From contig CALLDA010000136.1 in the NCBI GenBank assembly GCA_937998635.1, positions 1 through 5,086 of the forward strand: a DNA stretch of 5,086 nt, written 5' to 3'. Position 1 is the first letter of the stretch; each line of letters starts with the position of its first letter. The DNA comes from an uncultured Pseudomonadales bacterium (lineage in GTDB: Bacteria > Pseudomonadota > Gammaproteobacteria > Pseudomonadales > Porticoccaceae). The translations under genes were made by a program, and so were the position numbers. The notes under the pieces are model-generated. The model worked only from the letters and a program-made list of their open reading frames with translations, was not told the DNA's origin and ran no database searches. Positions 1 through 5,086 of this stretch are shown here, in pieces.

Positions 1-735
1 TATCGTGCTCTTTGCCCACTGCGCAGCCTGGTTTATTTCATCGCTATCATTGGCGGCGATGCAGACCTGTTTGCCGGTGTTTTTTTCAGCCTCACGCCAA
101 TAGATGCTTTCTGAAAAAGCAGCTTCAATAATGTTTTGAAAAAGCGGTGCCGGTTCGGTGTTAAAACCCACCAGCACAACTCGTCCACCCCTGGACAGAA
201 AGCCCTGCTGAAAAGCCTGCCAAACCAAGCTCTGAGCTTGCGCTGGAGTGAGTAGTTGTTTGTTGGCCAGCAGGGTGGAAAATTCTTGATACCAGCGGAG
301 TAAATGCTGACAGGCCTCGTGAGCATTTTGAGCGACTTCGGTTAGGGGTACCTGCCAGCGTTCCAGATTTTGCCACGCGCTTTGAGCGAGTCGTGCAAAT
401 GCCGAACCATCGATACCAATAGGCTTATCTGAGTCATTATCGATCACCTGTTCCCAGATTAACCGCTCTGCATGGAGGTTGATTATGCTATGGGTGAAAC
501 AGTCTGGATAAGCGCGATTCTGCAATTCCTGCCAGCATTCGAGCAGCCAGGTATCGAGGGTTTGCACCGGCGCCTGTCGCCAGGCTTGCAGGCCCTGCTG
601 ATAACAATGCTGCCCCCAGGCGCTGGTGATCTGCCGCGCCAGGCGTCGGTTGGGGACTAATATTTGAGTGTTTGCTTCCAGCTCATTGATCAGACCTTCA
701 ATATCAAAAAGCGGACTTACCATGGAGAGGCTCAT
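1..735 (-). CDS. AddB/RecB-like probable DNA repair protein (TIGR03623-type), N-terminal part
   Basis: This open frame starts at ATG 735-733 and runs 245 codons without a stop to the left edge, so the C-terminal part lies outside the window. The N-terminus has the family hallmark ILVPNRRLARQI (residues 25-36), then a Trp-rich stretch with VQTLDTWLLECWQEL (57-71), a beta strand RVVLVGF (185-191), and an AddB/RecB-like segment DSDEINQAAQWAK (230-242). Known relatives are proteins of about 900 residues resembling AddB, with a C-terminal PD-(D/E)XK nuclease domain; that domain cannot be seen here. No Walker A motif appears in the visible part, so it is unlikely to be a working helicase motor at this end. 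The start overlaps the murI stop by ATGA. A Shine-Dalgarno sequence GAAGGG (746-741) lies 5 bases upstream inside murI, which suggests translational coupling. A second ATG at 723-721 is possible but has no better ribosome site. A role in double-strand-break repair is inferred from family resemblance, not demonstrated. Confidence 0.8.
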   Translation of the reverse strand, partial: MSLSMVSPLFDIEGLINELEANTQILVPNRRLARQITSAWGQHCYQQGLQAWRQAPVQTLDTWLLECWQELQNRAYPDCFTHSIINLHAERLIWEQVIDNDSDKPIGIDGSAFARLAQSAWQNLERWQVPLTEVAQNAHEACQHLLRWYQEFSTLLANKQLLTPAQAQSLVWQAFQQGFLSRGGRVVLVGFNTEPAPLFQNIIEAAFSESIYWREAEKNTGKQVCIAANDSDEINQAAQWAKSTI

Positions 736-1604
736 TTTAACCCTTCAAATAAAGCAATATCTTCACAAAAGGCAATATTGTCGCAGCCGAATTTGAGCAG
801 CGCTCCACGGAGTGAGTTAACTTCGTCGCTGGCTTTGGTGAATATGGCTTTAGTAGAAAGAGCTGGGGCAAATGTCTTGTTGGGGAGCGCTTGATTGACT
901 GGGTTTGGGTTGATTGGCTTTGGATGGAAAGAGTTTTGTGCGATTAACGATTCCACCCGTCTGGCGATAGCTTCGCCTGAATCAATCCAGTTGACCGTGC
1001 GTGGTGAGGCATCTTTTAGTGCCTGCACAATGAGCGGGAAGTGAGTGCAGGCCAGCACGACAGTATCCAGCTTATCGGCCGCAAACAGCGGGGCTAATAT
1101 TTCCTCCAGCTCACGTTTATCTGGTGAACTGCCGCGCAGGGCTTGCTCAGCAATTTCCACCAGGCGGGAGGAGCCGACTTTGACGATTTCGCAATCATTG
1201 GCAAATTCCTTAATGAGCGCTTGAGTGTATTCCCGATTAACCGTACCCGGTGTGCCCAGCAGTCCAATAACGCCGGTGCGGGATAACGCAACGGCTGGCT
1301 TTATAGCCGGCACCACACCGACCACCGGCGCTTTAAAGTGATCGCGAATACTGGGTAAAACTACGGTGCTGGCCGTGTTACAGGCAACTACGATGATATC
1401 TGGCTCGACCTCCTTGATTAGCCTCTTAAGCACTGCCTCGACTCGCTCAACAAGATAAGCCTGACTTTTTAACCCGTATGGGAAAGCCGCGTTGTCGGAG
1501 GCATAGACAAATTCACAGCCGCTGAGCCCTTGCTTGAGGGCTTCGAGAATACTGAGTCCGCCGACGCCGGAGTCTAAAACAAGGATGCGAGGTGCTGGTG
1601 TCAT
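732..1604 (-). CDS. murI: Glutamate racemase MurI
   Basis: MurI interconverts L- and D-glutamate without a cofactor, supplying D-glutamate for the peptidoglycan stem peptide in the cytoplasm. The 290-residue product has every family signature: the N-terminal ILVLDSGVGGLS (7-18, with Asp11 and Ser12), the first catalytic cysteine in VVACNTAST (72-80, Cys75), the second in VVLACTHFPL (182-191, Cys186), and WIDSGEAIARRV (206-217). It is slightly longer than many homologues because of a Pro/Asn-rich stretch around residues 224-250, before the C-terminal helix. The start ATG is supported by the DSGVGG motif beginning 10 residues in. The ribosome site AAGGT (1621-1617) is rather far upstream, at 12 bases. 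The 3' end overlaps the AddB-like gene by 4 bases, so the two are probably co-transcribed. A mobile element lies 65 bp upstream of the start, and I see no strong promoter between them. Confidence 0.97.
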   Translation of the reverse strand: MTPAPRILVLDSGVGGLSILEALKQGLSGCEFVYASDNAAFPYGLKSQAYLVERVEAVLKRLIKEVEPDIIVVACNTASTVVLPSIRDHFKAPVVGVVPAIKPAVALSRTGVIGLLGTPGTVNREYTQALIKEFANDCEIVKVGSSRLVEIAEQALRGSSPDKRELEEILAPLFAADKLDTVVLACTHFPLIVQALKDASPRTVNWIDSGEAIARRVESLIAQNSFHPKPINPNPVNQALPNKTFAPALSTKAIFTKASDEVNSLRGALLKFGCDNIAFCEDIALFEGLK

Positions 1605-1665
1605 GACCGGGATTTTACCTTATGCCAGAGGCGGGAACTGTTAAAATACTGGCGAGTAATAAAAT

Positions 1666-1669
1666 TTAG
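1666..1669. repeat. Left target-site duplication TTAG
   Basis: TTAG immediately precedes the left terminal repeat of the small mobile element and is repeated exactly at 1829-1832 after the right terminal repeat. A 4-base duplication of this form fits the YTAR target preference known for IS5-group transposases. Confidence 0.7.
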
Positions 1670-1687
1670 GGAACCTCTGATTAATTC
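1670..1687 (+). repeat. Left terminal inverted repeat of the MITE
   Basis: The 18 bases GGAACCTCTGATTAATTC match the reverse complement of 1811-1828 with one mismatch (T versus C at the thirteenth base). The match ends sharply after TTC, which defines the arm length. Confidence 0.85.
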
Positions 1688-1708
1688 TGGACGAAGTAGG
1701 TTGTGATT

Positions 1709-1790
1709 CAAAATATCCAGAGTTAAGGCGTAAATCGCACGTAATAGCGAGCTATTGCGAAGATTTGCAACGAAGAAGCTGGGTATTTTG
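1709..1790. repeat. Nested internal palindrome of the MITE
   Basis: The outer arms are 1709-1720 and 1779-1790 (11 of 12 paired). Inner arms follow: AAAT at 1732-1735 with ATTT at 1763-1766, TCGC at 1735-1738 with GCGA at 1757-1760 (these two share base 1735 and are alternatives there), and the perfect core AATAGC-GA-GCTATT at 1743-1756. As RNA or single-stranded DNA this would form a long bulged hairpin. It has no U-run beside the stem, so it is not a classical intrinsic terminator. Confidence 0.7.
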
Positions 1791-1810
1791 GGTGCAAGAT
1801 ACGAGTTCAT

Positions 1811-1828
1811 GAATTGATCAGAGGTTCC
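1811..1828 (-). repeat. Right terminal inverted repeat of the MITE
   Basis: GAATTGATCAGAGGTTCC is the inverted partner of 1670-1687, with 17 of 18 bases identical. The direct repeat TTAG follows it immediately. Confidence 0.85.
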
Positions 1829-1832
1829 TTAG
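1829..1832. repeat. Right target-site duplication TTAG
   Basis: TTAG here matches TTAG at 1666-1669 exactly. Removing the element and one copy would restore a divergent intergenic region of 106 bp. Confidence 0.7.
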
Positions 1833-1873
1833 CTAATCCCACCTTGCTGTAGTGAGCAATCAAGAGATTTTTT

Positions 1874-2854
1874 ATGGCAATACCCGCAGCCCTGGAGTCG
1901 GTGGCCGTGCAATCGGTAGTATTCGACTTTGTACTCGCTACCTTGTTGCCGATTTATCTCATCACCGCGCTGGGCTATGTGCTCCGCAGTCGTGGTTTCC
2001 TGAGTACTGACTTTCTGAGAGACAGCTCGCGCCTGGTATTTAACTACGCGGCGCCCGCGACGCTATTTTTCGCCCTGGCAGGGTCATCAAAGAGCATCGT
2101 TATCGCGCCCTATTTTCTGCTGGTCAGCATCAGTTTGTTAATCGGACTGACCCTGTTGTGTTGGATTCTGGCGCCCCTGGTGGTCAAACAAAGATCACTG
2201 CGAGGGGTGTTTGTACAGGGCGCATCCCGGGGTAACCTGCTGGTCTCTGGTCTGGCTTTTACCCACGGCATTTATGGCATGGAAGGTATCGCACTGGCCT
2301 CGCTGCCATTGGGTATCTACATTATTTTTAATAATATTTATTCGGTGGCGATTCTTAAATACTACGAGGGCGATGGTGGTGAATCGGCAGGAAAATACTG
2401 GGCTGATGTCTTCAAAAACCCGGTAATTGTTGCCGTGCTGGCGGGAGCTTTTTTTGGCTGGTTACAGGTGGATATTCCCGATGGTGTGCAAAATACCGGT
2501 AATTTATTGGGTCAGTTAACGGTGCCGCTCATTTTGTTTAACGTCGGCGCGTCTTTCGATTTTAAGCTCCTACGCAGTCCTAATATTATTGGCTGGGCGG
2601 CGACCCTTTATAAATGCATCATTATGCCTGTTATTGGCGTGGCGATAGCCTGGGCAATGGGGATTCACGGCATGGAGCTGGGTATTATCTTTTTGTTATT
2701 GTCCTCGCCAACCTCATCAATTAGCGTCGTGTTTGCGCAAATGTTTGGTGGCCACCAGAATCAGGCTGCAAATATGGTCTTGACCAGTGGCTTGTTGTCC
2801 GTGGTGACGGTAGTGCTTGGCTTAGCCTTTTTACAGGCGAGGGGGATGATCTAA
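1874..2854 (+). CDS. AEC-family (auxin efflux carrier-like) transporter
   Basis: The 326-residue product is an inner-membrane protein of the AEC family (Mem_trans, PF03547), whose bacterial members export or exchange small organic acids or similar solutes. The substrate here cannot be told from sequence. I see about ten hydrophobic segments, near residues 16-36, 54-70, 79-103, 118-134, 137-161, 180-198, 208-230, 236-262, 265-285 and 299-320. Family-like landmarks are the RGN within GASRGNLLVSGL (116-127), FKNPVIVAVLAG (180-191) after the central loop, TVPLILFNVGASFDF (216-230), and the C-terminal LLLSSPTSSISVVFAQMFGG (274-293). The central loop at 163-178 is short and hydrophilic. The length is normal for the family. 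The start ATG follows a weak ribosome site AAGAGA (1862-1867) at 6 bases; the first 15 residues form a modest extension before helix 1. The stop overlaps the next gene as TAATG, so the two are likely one operon. Confidence 0.9.
   Translation: MAIPAALESVAVQSVVFDFVLATLLPIYLITALGYVLRSRGFLSTDFLRDSSRLVFNYAAPATLFFALAGSSKSIVIAPYFLLVSISLLIGLTLLCWILAPLVVKQRSLRGVFVQGASRGNLLVSGLAFTHGIYGMEGIALASLPLGIYIIFNNIYSVAILKYYEGDGGESAGKYWADVFKNPVIVAVLAGAFFGWLQVDIPDGVQNTGNLLGQLTVPLILFNVGASFDFKLLRSPNIIGWAATLYKCIIMPVIGVAIAWAMGIHGMELGIIFLLLSSPTSSISVVFAQMFGGHQNQAANMVLTSGLLSVVTVVLGLAFLQARGMI
2839..2845 (+). promoter_or_regulatory. Ribosome binding site of the DUF2489 gene, inside the AEC gene
   Basis: GAGGGGG lies 8 bases before the ATG at 2854, within the last codons of the transporter gene. 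It fixes the downstream start and supports coupled translation. Confidence 0.6.
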
Positions 2855-3345
2855 TGGCCTTCTTTGAAGGTATTGATAGTTTGGCGGTTTGGGTTTTCCT
2901 GGGGATGTTTATTCTGACGATATTGGGTGCATACGCCTGGCACCTGCATCGACGGGTAAAGGCCCTGGAGGAAAAACAGCAAGTCGAGGCCCGGGCGATA
3001 GCCAGGCGGCGGCAACAACAAATTGAAGACGCCACCCAGGGTATTCGTATATTAGCGGGCGCTATGGTTCGTGAAGAGCTGACACTTACTGAGGGCTGTA
3101 TGCGCATAGCCTACCTGCTGACACAGGTGGATGAATCAGCCCCGGACAAAGACCAATACAGTGTGTTTTTTCAGCTAGCGAGTGCTACTTCCCACATCCC
3201 TGTGCTGGATGCCTGGAAGGAATTATCCCCACAACAAAAAAATGCCTATACCAGGGAGCGGACGAATATCGAAGCGGCTTTTGGTGAGTTTGTTATTGAG
3301 GCTACCCAGGAGCTGTTAAAAGAACCTCTGTTTAACCATCAGTAA
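2854..3345 (+). CDS. DUF2489 family membrane-anchored protein
   Basis: This 163-residue protein is recognised as DUF2489 (PF10675), a gammaproteobacterial family of unknown function. Residues 9-30 form one strongly hydrophobic membrane segment. Next comes a charged helical stretch rich in Arg, Lys, Gln and Glu (31-58, probably a short coiled coil), and then the family core: IEDATQGIRILAGAMVREEL (57-76), LTEGCMRIAYLL (78-89), and a helical C-terminal half with FFQLASATSHIPVLDAW (105-121). The basic HLHRRVK after the helix suggests that the C-terminal domain faces the cytoplasm. The start is fixed by the TAATG overlap with the transporter stop and by the ribosome site at 2839-2845. The family has no established biochemical role, and the pairing with an AEC transporter does not by itself show that they work together. 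The gene ends 26 bp from the convergent trmA stop. Confidence 0.88.
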   Translation: MAFFEGIDSLAVWVFLGMFILTILGAYAWHLHRRVKALEEKQQVEARAIARRRQQQIEDATQGIRILAGAMVREELTLTEGCMRIAYLLTQVDESAPDKDQYSVFFQLASATSHIPVLDAWKELSPQQKNAYTRERTNIEAAFGEFVIEATQELLKEPLFNHQ

Positions 3346-3371
3346 GTAAATAATCAAACGGGATGTTTATA

Positions 3372-4583
3372 TCAATGATGATCCTGCCGCCTATTTAAAA
3401 CGGCGCCACATTCAACATGGGGGGTGTAAGGAAATTGATCGAAGATAGAAAAATGCTTGATATCGTAATGCTTAGTCAGCACCGATAAGTTTTCGTGCAG
3501 CGTGCTTGGGTTGCAGGAGATATAAATTATGTTATCAAAGCGCTGTAGTAGGTCGAGAGTTTCGTCATCCAGACCGGCGCGAGGTGGATCGACGAACACC
3601 GTTGAGAATTGGTAGCCATCCAGATCAATGTGTTTTAGTCGGCGAAAGGGTCTGACATTTTGCAGGGCCTGGGTGATCTCTTCGCTGGACATGCGCACTA
3701 ATTGAACATTGTTTATCTGGTTTTTATCGAGATTAAACAGTGCTGAGTTGATCGAGACTTTAGCGATTTCTGTGGCCAATACGCGCTTAAAGTTTTGAGC
3801 GAGGGGCAGGGTGAAATTACCATTGCCGCAATACAGCTCCAGTAAATCACCGGCAAATAATCGACTTTTGTCCACCGCCCAGCTGAGCATTTTTTCGTTG
3901 ACCCGACCGTTGGGCTGAGTGAAGCCGGTTTCAATCTGCTGGTAGTGATAATCCCTGCCCGCGACGTTCAGAGTTTCGGTGACGTAATCTTTATTAAGCA
4001 CGACTTTCTGTTTGCGGCTGCGGCCAATAATATCGGCAGTCAATGTTTTTGTTAGCGCCACGGCTTCGGCCGCCCATATGTCATCGAGAGGACGGTGGTA
4101 GAGCAGGGTGATCAGTGCCTGACCGCTGAGTGTGGTCAGGAATTCAACACTGAATAAGCGGCGGCGCAGAATATCACTGGCATTAATTGCGCTAAGCAAG
4201 GGCGGCATCAGCGAATTGATCTGCTCGGATGCCACGGTGAAGTCCTCGATGATATATGGCTTTTTGTATTCACCGGGGTGGTACATAGCGTAGTGAGCAA
4301 TATTTCCGTCGTGCCAGATTTTAAATTCGCAGCGCAGACGATAGTGGGTGGGGTCGGAGCTAAAGACTTCGATGCTGGGCAAGGCAAGGTCTTCAAATTG
4401 CTTTTCTACGGTAGACAGTTTTTCCTTGAGTTGAGCCTGGTACTGGGAGGGATCGGGATTCGCGGATTTGTTCGATTTGTTGGATGGCTTGGATAGATTC
4501 ACGAAATCTCTCTTGGAATGAAGACCTAATCGAAGTGGGTTTGCGGGGCTGAAACCTTGCCAAGTTACCGGGAAAGTGGACAT
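3372..4583 (-). CDS. trmA: tRNA (uracil(54)-C5)-methyltransferase TrmA
   Basis: TrmA uses S-adenosylmethionine to make 5-methyluridine at position 54 in the T-loop of tRNAs. The product aligns closely with E. coli TrmA along its length: QYQAQLKEKL (47-56), HYRLRCEFKIWHDG (80-93), IGRSRKQKV (186-194), FTQPNGRVNEKML (221-233), the SAM-binding LLELYCGNGNFTLPLA (247-262), VFVDPPRAGLD (329-339), and YISCNPSTL (354-362) with the catalytic nucleophile Cys357 (E. coli Cys324). HVECG (389-393) carries the general base Glu391 (E. coli Glu358). From ATG 4583 the protein has 403 residues, about 35 more than E. coli at the N-terminus. That extra part is Ser/Asn/Lys-rich and shows no motif. A GTG at 4502-4500 (residue 28) with a good ribosome site would give 376 residues, close to the family length, and may be the true start. 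A TATAAT box lies just upstream of the ATG. Confidence 0.97.
   Translation of the reverse strand: MSTFPVTWQGFSPANPLRLGLHSKRDFVNLSKPSNKSNKSANPDPSQYQAQLKEKLSTVEKQFEDLALPSIEVFSSDPTHYRLRCEFKIWHDGNIAHYAMYHPGEYKKPYIIEDFTVASEQINSLMPPLLSAINASDILRRRLFSVEFLTTLSGQALITLLYHRPLDDIWAAEAVALTKTLTADIIGRSRKQKVVLNKDYVTETLNVAGRDYHYQQIETGFTQPNGRVNEKMLSWAVDKSRLFAGDLLELYCGNGNFTLPLAQNFKRVLATEIAKVSINSALFNLDKNQINNVQLVRMSSEEITQALQNVRPFRRLKHIDLDGYQFSTVFVDPPRAGLDDETLDLLQRFDNIIYISCNPSTLHENLSVLTKHYDIKHFSIFDQFPYTPHVECGAVLNRRQDHH
4507..4514 (-). promoter_or_regulatory. Candidate ribosome binding site for a shorter trmA start
   Basis: Read on the minus strand, AAGAGAGA (4514-4507) lies 4 bases before an in-frame GTG (4502-4500). 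No comparable purine-rich site precedes the ATG at 4583, where the upstream sequence is CACTGACAG. Together with the usual length of TrmA, this favours translation from the GTG. The evidence is suggestive only. Confidence 0.45.
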
Positions 4584-4605
4584 CTGTCAGTGGCTAATGT
4601 GGTCT

Positions 4606-4611
4606 ATTATA
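4606..4611 (-). promoter_or_regulatory. Candidate -10 box of the trmA promoter
   Basis: The minus strand reads a perfect TATAAT at 4611-4606, 22 bases upstream of the ATG at 4583. No good -35 hexamer is found at 16-18 bases (the best-placed sequence is CCGTCC), so the promoter would be weak or activator-dependent. Transcription would start near 4599, giving a leader of about 16 bases to the ATG or about 97 to the GTG. Confidence 0.4.
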
Positions 4612-4680
4612 ACGGCATATGGGCCTGTGGACGGGCAAGGCTTTAACCGCTTCCACAAGATATAAGGTAAGCACGGGAAG

Positions 4681-5086
4681 ATGATTAAAATTATCACGAT
4701 AGCCGTCGATGGGCAGGGCTTGCACGATATTACTGATGCTATTGTGCAGGTAGCAAATGGCGCAGATCTCTGTGAAGGCCTATGCACCCTCTATATCCAG
4801 CACACTTCTGCCAGTTTGTTGATTCAGGAAAACTACGATGCTTCGGCTCGTTGTGATCTGGAAGCCTGGCTGAATCGACTGGTGCCTGAGAATGATCCCC
4901 TCTACACCCACACCCTTGAGGGGGCCGATGATATGCCCGCCCACATTAAAGCGGCGTTAACTGCGACTAGCCTGGGGATTCCGATTATCGATAATAAACT
5001 CGCACTGGGTACCTGGCAGGGTATTTTTTTGTGGGGACATCGGCGACAGGGAGGGCGGCGTAAGATCATTATTCATCTGGCTTCGT
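4681..5086 (+). CDS. yjbQ: YjbQ/UPF0047 family protein (secondary thiamine-phosphate synthase type), 3' end cut
   Basis: The frame from ATG 4681 is open for 135 codons to the right edge. E. coli YjbQ has 138 residues and its ending (RRIIATLQGE) aligns with RKIIIHLAS here, so only a few residues should be missing. Family signatures are LYIQHTSASLLIQENYD (37-53), LVPENDPLYTHTLEGADDMP (67-86), AHIKAAL (87-93), and LGTWQGIFL (109-117). The family folds as a small trimeric cytoplasmic enzyme. Some members have been reported to have weak thiamine phosphate synthase activity, and the true physiological role is not settled. Residue 119 is Gly in LWGHR where E. coli has Glu in LGEHR, a change at an otherwise well-kept site. 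The start is bounded by an in-frame stop at 4663-4665; AAGGT at 4664-4668 is a somewhat distant ribosome site. The gene is divergent from trmA. Confidence 0.93.
   Translation, partial: MIKIITIAVDGQGLHDITDAIVQVANGADLCEGLCTLYIQHTSASLLIQENYDASARCDLEAWLNRLVPENDPLYTHTLEGADDMPAHIKAALTATSLGIPIIDNKLALGTWQGIFLWGHRRQGGRRKIIIHLAS

Larger units (their letters stand above)
1670..1828. mobile_element. MITE, 159 bp, IS5-like ends
   Basis: This is a non-autonomous miniature inverted-repeat element. Its ends are GGAACCTCTGATTAATTC (1670-1687) and the inverted copy GAATTGATCAGAGGTTCC (1811-1828), matching at 17 of 18 positions. It is flanked by direct TTAG repeats (1666-1669 and 1829-1832). It has no transposase gene. 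The interior is also symmetric: CAAAATATCCAG (1709-1720) pairs with CTGGGTATTTTG (1779-1790) at 11 of 12 positions, and AATAGC (1743-1748) pairs with GCTATT (1751-1756). All three pairings share one centre near 1749, so almost the whole element can fold as one long imperfect hairpin. The GGAA-start ends and the YTAR-like target suggest mobilisation by an IS5-group transposase elsewhere in the genome; that assignment is inference. It sits in the divergent gap between murI and the AEC transporter gene. Confidence 0.85.

Noticed and set aside
33..376. Possible frameshift in the AddB-like gene, suggested by overlapping minus-strand frames
   Set aside because: The frame from ATG 735 stays open to position 1 and keeps family motifs on both sides of this stretch, so the other frames are shadows.
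472..894. Two plus-strand frames (472-660 and 664-894)
   Set aside because: Both are antisense to the AddB-like gene and the end of murI, which have clear family matches. Neither has a ribosome site or motif.
1601..1810. 69-codon frame starting in the MITE as a real gene
   Set aside because: Most of it is the palindromic mobile element, with no recognisable domain or ribosome site. The overlap with murI is better explained by chance, and it is kept as an observation only.
2721..3107. 128-codon minus-strand open frame, rich in Arg and Ser
   Set aside because: It lies wholly opposite the AEC and DUF2489 genes, whose products match known families. Its composition is typical of an antisense shadow frame and it has no ribosome site.
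3389..3407. GCCG-N11-CGGC hairpin near the trmA 3' end as a terminator for the DUF2489 gene
   Set aside because: The stem has only four pairs with a long loop and no T-run, and it lies within trmA coding sequence.
4626..4657. Inverted repeat TGTGGA-N20-TCCACA between trmA and yjbQ, a possible operator
   Set aside because: The arms are only 6 bases and the spacer is 20, which is easily chance. It matches no operator I know.
4587..4787. 66-codon minus-strand frame in the trmA-yjbQ gap
   Set aside because: It covers the start of yjbQ on the opposite strand, is Cys/Pro/Ile-rich without a motif, and runs through the trmA promoter region.

Overview
The window looks like ordinary chromosomal core DNA of a gammaproteobacterium with roughly balanced base composition. 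The TrmA, YjbQ, DUF2489 and AddB-like proteins are of gammaproteobacterial type. A marine Cellvibrionales-like lineage would fit, but that placement is inference from protein resemblance only.

Layout: (1) Positions 1-1604, minus strand: a two-gene unit. murI (glutamate racemase) is followed, with a 4-base ATGA overlap, by the N-terminal 245 residues of an AddB/RecB-like 'probable DNA repair protein' that runs off the left edge. (2) Positions 1605-1873: a divergent intergenic region. Most of it is a 159-bp non-coding mobile element (MITE) at 1670-1828, with 18-bp terminal inverted repeats, a TTAG target duplication and a nested palindromic interior. (3) Positions 1874-3345, plus strand: a two-gene unit of an AEC-family (auxin efflux carrier-like) membrane transporter and a DUF2489 membrane-anchored protein, joined by a TAATG stop/start overlap. 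(4) Positions 3372-4583, minus strand: trmA (tRNA m5U54 methyltransferase), convergent with the DUF2489 gene across only 26 bp. (5) Positions 4681 to the right edge, plus strand: an almost complete yjbQ/UPF0047 gene, divergent from trmA across 97 bp.

The genes do not form one pathway. MurI supplies D-glutamate for peptidoglycan, TrmA modifies tRNA, YjbQ is linked to thiamine phosphate synthesis, the AddB-like protein is linked to DNA repair, and the AEC/DUF2489 pair is of unknown substrate and role. I see no defence island, CRISPR array, rRNA, tRNA or prophage. The most notable non-genic structure is the MITE, which separates the murI and AEC transcription units. I did not find a convincing new multi-gene system here.
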